Below, one piece after another: positions 15,847 to 22,519 of a stretch of DNA of 53,055 bases. Every line of letters starts with the position of its first letter. The first letter of the stretch is position 1. Source of the DNA: CAYUYV01 sp050331455 (GTDB taxonomy: Bacteria > Pseudomonadota > Alphaproteobacteria > JAJFIK01). The stretch lies in contig JBHJGV010000012.1 in the NCBI GenBank assembly GCA_050331455.1, positions 1-53,055 of the forward strand, in the 5' to 3' direction. The translations under genes and the position numbers were made by a program. The notes beneath the pieces are model-generated. The model did not search any database. It saw only the letters and a program-made list of their open reading frames with translations, and had not been told where the DNA came from.

Positions 15847-17880
15847 ATGGCCCAGGACCCTGAAGACCCGGCCAACGAAAAGCCGCAAGATCCATCCGCG
15901 TCGGCCAAGGCCCTGCTCCAGCAGGGCCGGCCATCCGAAGCCGTGGAGGCGGCCCGGACGGCGCTGGCCCAAGCCCCAGGCGATCGCGACACGCTTTATG
16001 TGCTCGCGGTCTCCTACCGCTATCTGAAGGATCTCGACGCGGCCCTGTCGGTTCTGGGTGAGCTCAAAGTCGTCCATCCCGGTTTCGGACGGGCCCATCA
16101 GGAAGAGGGCCATATTTTTCGACACAAGGGCGACATGGCTGCGGCCCTGGACGCCTTTCGGCAAGCCGTTGGGCATAACCCAGCCCTTGTCGCCAGCTGG
16201 CAGGCCCTTGCGGACCTCGCGGCGGGTCAACAGAATCCGGTGGCAGCGGACGCCTATGCCCGCGAGGTGGCGCGGCTGACCGCCCTGCCGCCCGCATTGC
16301 TCTCGGTAATGAGTTTCATCCATGAGGGCCGGCTCTTGAAGGCCGAGCAACTCGCCCGGGACTTCCTCCAGAAAAACAAGCATCACATTGAGGGCATGCG
16401 GCTGCTGGCGGAGATCGGCATGCGGCTGCATGTGCTCGACGATGCCGAATTCCTTCTGGAAAGCTGCGTGGCGTTGGCGCCGGAGCATCGCAGGGCCCAT
16501 CTCGACTATGTCACGGTGCTGAACAAGCGTCAGAAATACGAAAAGGCGCTGGAACAGGCGCAGGCGCTGCGGGCCAAAGAGCCGGACAATCCGGCCTTCA
16601 TCACGGCCCTGGCCAATCAGGAACTTGCGGTCGGGCATCACGAGACCGCGTTGGGTCTCTACGATGCCGTTCTGGAGCGATTGCCCGACAATCCCACCAC
16701 CCTGTTGTCCAAGGGCCATGCCCTCAAGACCGTCGGCAAACGGGACGATGCGGTGGCCGCCTATCGGGCCGCCTACGGAGCGCGCCCCGCCTTCGGCGAT
16801 GCGTTCTGGAGTCTTGCCAATCTCAAGACCTATCGGTTTACGGATGATGAGCGCCGACGCATGGAAGACGCGGAGGCTGCGCCCGACACACCGCATACGG
16901 ATCGCTTTCATCTGTGCTTCGCCCTTGGCAAGGCCTGGGAAGATGCGGGCGATGCCGGGAAGGCCTTCACCTATTATGCACGGGGCAACGCCCTGAAACG
17001 CGCCGAACTGCGCTTTGATGCGGATCTGATCGACCGGGAATTCGCGGCTCAAAAAGCGGTCTGCACCCCCGACCTGTTCGCGGCCAAGAAGGACCAGGGT
17101 TGCCCCGCCCCCGATCCGATCTTCATTCTGGGTCTGCCTCGGGCCGGCTCGACCCTGCTCGAGCAGATCCTGGCCTCCCATCCGGATGTGGACGGCACGC
17201 TGGAGCTGCCCAACATCCTGGCGCTGGCCCATCGGCTCAATGGGCGCCGGCGCCTTGGGGATGAGGCGCGCTACCCGGCTATCCTGCACGATCTGACGGC
17301 GGACCAGATCAAGGACTTCGGAGAACAGTATCTGGAGGAGACGCGCGTCTACCGTCAGGGTGCGCCATTTTTCACAGACAAGATGCCGAACAATTTCCGG
17401 CATATCGGCCTTATCCATCTCATCCTGCCACAGGCGAAGATCATCGACGCGCGCCGTTCGGCCCTCGACTGTTGTGTCAGCTGTTTCAAGCAGTTGTTCG
17501 CGGAGGGCCAGGAATTCACCTACAGTCTCGATGATGTGGGCCGCTACTATCGGGGCTATGTGGATTTGATGGATCACTGGGACCGGGTGCTGCCCGGCCG
17601 GATCCTGCGGGTGCAACACGAAGACGTTCTGGCCGATCTGGAAGGTCAGGTGCGGCGCATGCTGGACTTTTGCGGGCTGCCCTTCCATGAAGCCTGCCTC
17701 ACCTTCGATAAGACGGAGCGGTCCGTGCGCACGGCAAGCGCGGAGCAGGTGCGCCGCCCCCTGAACACGGACGGCGCCGGCCAATGGCAAAAATTCGCGC
17801 CCTACCTCGATGATCTGAACGCCGCGCTCGGCCCCCTGGTCGGGACACACACCCGCGGCCCCGGGGCGCCGTCCCCATGA
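15847..17880 (+). CDS. Tetratricopeptide-repeat sulfotransferase
   Basis: 677 residues. About 1-350 is a series of TPR helices (for example ALDAFRQAVGHNPALVASWQALADLA and the ALGLYDAVLERLPDNPTTL repeat). About 415-660 is a PAPS-type sulfotransferase: FILGLPRAGSTLLEQIL is the 5'-phosphosulfate loop, KMPNNFRHIGLI and ARRSALDCCVSCF carry the 3'-phosphate-binding elements, and the YRGYVDLMDHW segment is family-typical. The acceptor is unknown. This protein class often sits beside TonB receptors, as here. Short spacing separates GAGG from the ATG. It overlaps the next gene by 4 bp (ATGA). Confidence 0.92.
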   Translation: MAQDPEDPANEKPQDPSASAKALLQQGRPSEAVEAARTALAQAPGDRDTLYVLAVSYRYLKDLDAALSVLGELKVVHPGFGRAHQEEGHIFRHKGDMAAALDAFRQAVGHNPALVASWQALADLAAGQQNPVAADAYAREVARLTALPPALLSVMSFIHEGRLLKAEQLARDFLQKNKHHIEGMRLLAEIGMRLHVLDDAEFLLESCVALAPEHRRAHLDYVTVLNKRQKYEKALEQAQALRAKEPDNPAFITALANQELAVGHHETALGLYDAVLERLPDNPTTLLSKGHALKTVGKRDDAVAAYRAAYGARPAFGDAFWSLANLKTYRFTDDERRRMEDAEAAPDTPHTDRFHLCFALGKAWEDAGDAGKAFTYYARGNALKRAELRFDADLIDREFAAQKAVCTPDLFAAKKDQGCPAPDPIFILGLPRAGSTLLEQILASHPDVDGTLELPNILALAHRLNGRRRLGDEARYPAILHDLTADQIKDFGEQYLEETRVYRQGAPFFTDKMPNNFRHIGLIHLILPQAKIIDARRSALDCCVSCFKQLFAEGQEFTYSLDDVGRYYRGYVDLMDHWDRVLPGRILRVQHEDVLADLEGQVRRMLDFCGLPFHEACLTFDKTERSVRTASAEQVRRPLNTDGAGQWQKFAPYLDDLNAALGPLVGTHTRGPGAPSP

Positions 17881-18338
17881 AACATCTGCTGATCGTCGCC
17901 CATGCCCCTTCCCCCAACACGGTGCGCCTGCGCGACGCCGCCGTGGACGGGGCGTCCCATGCGGATATTTCCGGCGTGGACCTGCGGGTTAAAGCCCCCT
18001 TGAGCGCGGATGCGGACGATGTGCGCTGGGCCGACGGCATTCTTCTGGGGACGACGGAAAATCTGGGCTATATGGCGGGTGCGACGAAGGATTTTTTCGA
18101 CCGCGTCTATTATCCGGTTCTGGAGGAAAAGCAGGGCCTGCCCTTCGGCCTTTATATCCGGGCCGGTCAGGACGGGACCGGCACGAAGCGGGCCATAACA
18201 AGCATCGTCACGGGCCTGCGCTGGAAGGCAGTGGCGCCGCCGCTGGTGTGCCGGGGAGACTGGCAGGACCGCTTTGTCGACGACGTCCGGGACCTCGGGA
18301 CCCTCATGGCCGCGGGCCTCGAGGCATCGGTCTTTTAA
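17877..18338 (+). CDS. Flavodoxin-like / NAD(P)H-dependent oxidoreductase family protein
   Basis: 153 residues. The N-terminus KHLLIVAHAPSPNTVRLRDA carries the phosphate-binding loop of flavodoxin-like folds, GILLGTTENLGYMAGATKDFFDR (about 54-76) is the second FMN loop, and GLYIRAGQDGTGTKRAI the third. It should be a small cytoplasmic FMN protein. Its start overlaps the sulfotransferase stop by 4 bp, so it is translationally coupled and the third gene of the receptor unit. Confidence 0.85.
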   Translation: MKHLLIVAHAPSPNTVRLRDAAVDGASHADISGVDLRVKAPLSADADDVRWADGILLGTTENLGYMAGATKDFFDRVYYPVLEEKQGLPFGLYIRAGQDGTGTKRAITSIVTGLRWKAVAPPLVCRGDWQDRFVDDVRDLGTLMAAGLEASVF

Positions 18339-18351
18339 GCGCTTCGGCCCT

Positions 18352-18849
18352 TCAGGCGTTTTCCAAGGCATCGCGGAGCAGCGTGAGCCCCGCGACGGCA
18401 AAGGCCACCATATTGGCGGCCCGGTCGCCGCTTCCCGTCCGGATCGTCCGGGTTCCGACCATGGGCCCCGCGAGGCCCACGCAACTATGGCCGGGCGGAT
18501 CGCCATAGGGATTGCCGTCCGGCCCCGCCGCGCCCGTTTCCGACAGCCCCCAATCGGCCCGATAGCTGGACTGGGCAAGCCCTGCCAGCCAAGCCGCGTA
18601 GGGCTCGGAACTTGAGCGCATGCCCTGGTCCTTGACCTCTCCCAAACCGCCGGGACGCAACACATTGAGGGCCCGGGCCGTGTAGACCACCTGCCCGCCA
18701 AGATAAAAACGGGACGCGCCGGGCACGGCAAGCAGGGCAGCGGATATCAATCCCCCGGCGGAGGATTCGGCGACCGCGACGGTCTCGCGCCGGGCGGTCA
18801 GTACCCCGGCGATCTGTCGAGCGAGCGTCTCAGGTTCGGTGAGATCCAT
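18352..18849 (-). CDS. CinA C-terminal family protein (nicotinamide-nucleotide amidase-like)
   Basis: 165 residues covering only the C-terminal amidase-type domain. VAVAESSAGGLISAALLAVPGASRFYLGGQVVY (about 25-57) matches the CinA_C start, and SETGAAGPDGNPYGDPPGHSCVGL the second conserved block. The family cleaves nicotinamide mononucleotide to NaMN plus ammonia in pyridine-nucleotide salvage. The first block reads AESSAGG where many members have AESCTGG, and the second is more divergent, so activity is uncertain. The start at 18849 lies 10 bp after the SDR stop, making a two-gene unit. Confidence 0.8.
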   Translation of the reverse strand: MDLTEPETLARQIAGVLTARRETVAVAESSAGGLISAALLAVPGASRFYLGGQVVYTARALNVLRPGGLGEVKDQGMRSSSEPYAAWLAGLAQSSYRADWGLSETGAAGPDGNPYGDPPGHSCVGLAGPMVGTRTIRTGSGDRAANMVAFAVAGLTLLRDALENA

Positions 18850-18859
18850 GGCGGTCCCC

Positions 18860-19630
18860 TCAACCGCAGCCGATGATGCCGCCATCGACGGGAATGATAG
18901 CGCCTGTGATATAGGCGGATGCCCGCGAGCACAGGAAGACGGCTGTGCCGCCCACATCCTCCGGCGTGCCGATGCGGCCCCGGGGATTGCGCTCCCGGAT
19001 CTGGTCGCCGAAGGCATCCAGGGTGGCCGCCATCATCTTGCTTTCGAACGGGCCGGGCGCAATGGCATTCACCGTGATGTGCTCGCCGGCGAGCCGGCGG
19101 GCCATGGCGCGGGTCAGATGGTGCACGCCAGCCTTCGCGGCCGCGTAGGAATACGTTTCGATGGGATTGACGTGCAGCCCGTCGATCGAGCCGATATTGA
19201 CCACCCGGCCCGGGTCCTCCCAGGTCGCCGCCACGCGCATGGCCGGCAGAAGCTTCTGGGTCAGGAAGAAAACGGATTTGACATTGAGGTCCATGACCTT
19301 GTCCCAGCCGTCTTCCGAGAAACTGTCAATATCCTGGCCCCAGGTCGCTCCCGCATTGTTGATCAGGATATGGAGCTTGTCCTCCCGCGCTTTGATCTCC
19401 GTGGCGAGGCGTGTGACCTCATCCATGGAAGACAGGTCCGCCGGAAGGGAAATGCAGGTGCCGAACGCACTCAATTGTTTCGCCACGTCATCGCACACGC
19501 CGGCCTTGCGTGACGAAATATAGGTCCGCACCCCCCGTTTCACGAAATGCTCCGCGATCATGAGGCCAATCCCGCGCGACCCGCCGGTGACGAGTGCAAC
19601 CTTTCCTTCAACGGAAAAAAGCGGATCCAT
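18860..19630 (-). CDS. Short-chain dehydrogenase/reductase (SDR)
   Basis: 256 residues of the classical SDR type. TGGSRGIG (15-22) binds the cofactor, NNAG is at 91-94, and the catalytic set is Ser148, Tyr162 and Lys166 (YAAAK). PGPFESKM and the ending ITGAIIPVDGG are also standard. Arg41 after the second strand suggests NADP(H). GGGAGG precedes the ATG at 19630. Transcribed ahead of the CinA-like gene. The fold resembles rhlG- and FabG-like reductases, but the substrate is not assignable. Confidence 0.92.
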   Translation of the reverse strand: MDPLFSVEGKVALVTGGSRGIGLMIAEHFVKRGVRTYISSRKAGVCDDVAKQLSAFGTCISLPADLSSMDEVTRLATEIKAREDKLHILINNAGATWGQDIDSFSEDGWDKVMDLNVKSVFFLTQKLLPAMRVAATWEDPGRVVNIGSIDGLHVNPIETYSYAAAKAGVHHLTRAMARRLAGEHITVNAIAPGPFESKMMAATLDAFGDQIRERNPRGRIGTPEDVGGTAVFLCSRASAYITGAIIPVDGGIIGCG

Positions 19631-19876
19631 GGTTGTTGTCCTCCCTTGCGGCCCGCCGCATGCTGGCGTCATTCGGGCTCAGCGTATTTGTCCGCGTCGT
19701 CCGCGTCCACGGCCGATAATCCGGTTCCATTCCGCACTATCGGACCCGGGCCGCAGTCTGCCGTGATCGCGTGGATCCATCATCATCCAAACCGCACGGG
19801 AGGTCCAGGGCATGGCCCAGGCCCCTCATCTCGGGGGCGTGCCGACAGGGGGAACACGGATCATGGGATCACCCGA

Positions 19877-22351
19877 TCACGCCGCGTCCGCCACTGTCAC
19901 AGGATCTTCGGACCCGCTCACCGGAATGCCGATCCCCGTGGTCGACGGCTGGCCGGTGAGCCGCAGCGCGCCATTGATCAAGGGTGTTTGGTCCACGGAC
20001 AGCCCGTAAGATTGGGGGCCTTTGCGCATGTGGTACAGCGTCGAGCCGGCCGACCAGGCGCCCGAAGTCTTGGTCAGAACCACCTGAGAACCCGATATTG
20101 CCGCAGTAAACCCTGACCGGCTGGCCGTGCCGGTGCCCCCGTCATCGACCTCGAAACCGGTCACGGCCGTGGGTGCTGCGGCTGTCAGTGTCAGGCCCGC
20201 TGGGATAGGATCAAACGTCACCGTGATTGTCGTCCGGCCGGCATTGAACACGGCGGACGCCATGGCAACCTCGACCCGGTCCACCCAGCCGTAGTGCCAG
20301 GCCAGGCCGGTCATGAACAGTTCTGACAACCATGGCACGCCGTCGGTGGCCGCCGCGTCCTGGTGCACGGGCCCATCCGGCTCGATGCGGTGAATGGTCG
20401 GCGGGGGCCCGATGGTCCACCCCTGCTCTTCCGCATAAGCCTGTTGCTTCTCCCGGACCACGCCGACCTGATCCTCGTTGTCCGTGTCAAAGGGCCCGTC
20501 ATCGGTGGCGCTGTCACCGGTCTTCAGCCGGCGCCGCGTCACCGGCATGAATAGCACATCAAAATTGTCAAACAGGTCGGCGATGGACCGCCCCGTCTCG
20601 GCCAACGGGCTCGGGTTGGCGGACTGCAAGCTGGATCCGCCGGGCGCCCCGGCGCTGCCATAGATCGTGGCCGACATGATGTCTGCTTGGTCGGATCTGC
20701 CGATGATTGAGCCGGACCACAACCACGCGATCACAGCGTTGTCATCGCCCCAGGCGGTCACATTGTCCACCACAGTGGACCACAGGCGCCAGTCCTCGCG
20801 ATTGTTCTGCGCTGTCTTCGTCGCATCGTCGGCAATCATCTGAAGCGGGTTCGAACCGCTTTCAGCCAGCGAGCAGATCATCACCGGCGCCTTGCCGCGC
20901 GCCGTGTACAGATTGAGTTGATCGACCATGGTCGCAAGGCCGTCGCTGCTGTCGGACGCCAGGCCAGCGATCTCAATGGCCCGGCGGGTGTAGACGTCCT
21001 GCCCGCTGCTGTTCCGGTAATTTCCAGCGAAGTAGACGTTCCCCGTGAAGGATGCGGGCGCCAAATCCAGGTCTTGCGTGGTCAATGCAAGCTGAAAATT
21101 GGACTGGCCCATGAGATAGATTTTCGGCCCGACGCCAAACGGCTCATGTAGCGCCGTCACCGTGTTGTCCGGATCGGCAGCGAGGCGAGCCAAGGCCTTG
21201 CACATGCCCCCCGTCGTGATCGGCAGATCGATCGTCGTGCTCCAGGCGCCGCCCGCGATGGATCCGGCGGATGTCCAATCCTGAAGCACGACACCATCGT
21301 CGGCTTGATAGACCAGAACCTCGACCGTGCCTGTCGTTCCCGACGAGGCTCGCCCCGATAGCGTCACCGGCACGGTCGACTGGCTCGGCAAAATGCCCCA
21401 CACCGGCCAGGGCATAGCATCCCATGACAGCCCCGTGGCCGCCGGATGGATGTGCGAGCCTTTGAAGATTGTCGATCCAGTTATAGTCACCATGGCGCTT
21501 GCTGTGTCGCCGCTGGACTGGCTGTCCAGGCCACCGCCGTCCCCGTCAGGCGTGCGGTATAGCATGACATTGGCGGCAGAAAACCGGTCAAGCGGATCGG
21601 CGCCCTGCGCAATGGCGGCCCAGTCCGCATCCGCGGCGCTTTCGGCGGCTGATACCGCGCCGAAAAATCCCAGCTCACCACCCCATCCGGCAAAGCCAGA
21701 CGTCGCGCCATCGCCCAGGACGATAAGCTCATCATCGGGTAGCGATGCGCCAATTACGAAGGGGTTGACAATTCGATCTAGCTGCTTGAACCCGGTCTCA
21801 ACCGCCGGCGTCCCGGCATGCTTGGTTCCATCGGTGCCGTACCAATCAATAGCAAAACTGTCCCCAGACCGATGAACAACAAAAAGCGCGTCATCCTCAT
21901 CCCAGATGTCGCTCCAGATTTCAACGGGACTGCCCGGACTGGCGCCGCCACCGCGCATGAACAAGGAAAAGCGATTGCGCTCCGCAGAGTCAAAATGCGT
22001 GTCGCCTTGAAAACGCAGATTAAACCGGCGCGGACCATCTGCAGTGTCCCCGGTCAAGCCGTACCGAATGTTCCGCCCGCGTTTCAAAATCGGGAACCGG
22101 ACGAAAAAGAACCAAGCCTCGCCATCAGCCAGCGGCTTTGGCAAGGCGGCCTCTTGTCCGTCCGGAAATTTGTATGCCCCGGCATAATCGGACAGAACAA
22201 GCGTGTCGGCCGCCTTGCTGTCTTCCATGTTGAAATCTGGGAAAAGGGCCGCGCCGGAAGGAACACTTGCCAACGCGATTTGCCGCGCAGGGGGGATACT
22301 CGAAAAATCAGCCGCCGTCTCATTGATAATGGTTCGGAACGGATGGCGCAT
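19877..22351 (-). CDS. Large LamG-like/SGNH-hydrolase-like protein, phage-like architecture
   Basis: 824 residues, no signal peptide. About 1-265 is a beta-rich region resembling concanavalin/LamG folds (FNLRFQGDTHFDSAERNRFSLFMRGG, then SFAIDWYGTDG). About 285-405 looks like an Ig-type strand domain. About 406-695 is an SGNH-like hydrolase of the sialate O-acetylesterase kind: KIYLMGQSN (Ser417) is block I, and DGPVHQDAAATDG (Asp659, His663) fits the catalytic block V. The C-terminus is another strand-rich domain. Such unsecreted multi-domain proteins occur among phage tail and fibre proteins, but no other phage gene is here. GGGAG precedes the ATG at 22351. It is transcribed after the protease-nuclease gene, across a terminator-like hairpin. 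Confidence 0.7.
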   Translation of the reverse strand: MRHPFRTIINETAADFSSIPPARQIALASVPSGAALFPDFNMEDSKAADTLVLSDYAGAYKFPDGQEAALPKPLADGEAWFFFVRFPILKRGRNIRYGLTGDTADGPRRFNLRFQGDTHFDSAERNRFSLFMRGGGASPGSPVEIWSDIWDEDDALFVVHRSGDSFAIDWYGTDGTKHAGTPAVETGFKQLDRIVNPFVIGASLPDDELIVLGDGATSGFAGWGGELGFFGAVSAAESAADADWAAIAQGADPLDRFSAANVMLYRTPDGDGGGLDSQSSGDTASAMVTITGSTIFKGSHIHPAATGLSWDAMPWPVWGILPSQSTVPVTLSGRASSGTTGTVEVLVYQADDGVVLQDWTSAGSIAGGAWSTTIDLPITTGGMCKALARLAADPDNTVTALHEPFGVGPKIYLMGQSNFQLALTTQDLDLAPASFTGNVYFAGNYRNSSGQDVYTRRAIEIAGLASDSSDGLATMVDQLNLYTARGKAPVMICSLAESGSNPLQMIADDATKTAQNNREDWRLWSTVVDNVTAWGDDNAVIAWLWSGSIIGRSDQADIMSATIYGSAGAPGGSSLQSANPSPLAETGRSIADLFDNFDVLFMPVTRRRLKTGDSATDDGPFDTDNEDQVGVVREKQQAYAEEQGWTIGPPPTIHRIEPDGPVHQDAAATDGVPWLSELFMTGLAWHYGWVDRVEVAMASAVFNAGRTTITVTFDPIPAGLTLTAAAPTAVTGFEVDDGGTGTASRSGFTAAISGSQVVLTKTSGAWSAGSTLYHMRKGPQSYGLSVDQTPLINGALRLTGQPSTTGIGIPVSGSEDPVTVADAA

Positions 22352-22366
22352 TGATGCTCCCACACG

Positions 22367-22398
22367 AAAAAAGCCGCCGCGGACGATCCGCGACGGCT
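22367..22398 (-). terminator. Intrinsic terminator (or attenuator) before the SGNH-like gene
   Basis: On the minus strand a 12-bp stem with one mismatch and a 3-nt loop (arms 22387-22398 and 22372-22383, core CCGCGG/TCCGCG type) is followed directly by six T (22372-22367). It lies 15 nt before the start codon at 22351 and 122 bp after the stop of the upstream protease-nuclease gene. It may end that transcript, or act as a leader attenuator. Confidence 0.8.
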
Positions 22399-22414
22399 GG
22401 TGTAGTTTTCTCAA

Positions 22415-22424
22415 CTGTATACAG
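22415..22424. promoter_or_regulatory. Perfect 10-bp palindrome at the candidate start site
   Basis: CTGTATACAG, its own reverse complement, at the downstream edge of the candidate -10. It is in an AT-rich patch (22400-22440) unlike the surrounding DNA. Possible operator. Confidence 0.4.
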
Positions 22425-22452
22425 AGTATGCGGAAAAAGGGTTCCGTGTCAA
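22423..22452 (-). promoter_or_regulatory. Candidate promoter between the two large genes
   Basis: On the minus strand TTGACA (complement of 22447-22452) and TACTCT (complement of 22423-22428) are 18 bp apart. The -35 is a perfect consensus and the -10 a weak one. A transcript from here would run through the terminator-like hairpin before reaching the SGNH-like gene. Confidence 0.5.
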
Positions 22453-22519
22453 GATGAAACTCAGGTTCCCGTAAAGGCTGTGCCCGCGTCCCCCATAAAA
22501 GACACCTTTGCGGGCCCGG

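Noticed and set aside
13575..15992. An 800-codon open frame antisense to the TonB receptor, and similar very long antisense frames over cheA (32470-34863) and the MATE gene (36786-38351).
   Set aside because: Products are His/Arg/Gly/Asp-rich without domains, and the sense strand encodes recognisable families. High GC removes stop codons from the opposite frame.
22415..22424. LexA/SOS box at CTGTATACAG.
   Set aside because: The E. coli box needs CTGT-N8-ACAG, and alphaproteobacterial LexA uses direct GTTC-type sites; the spacing here is too short.
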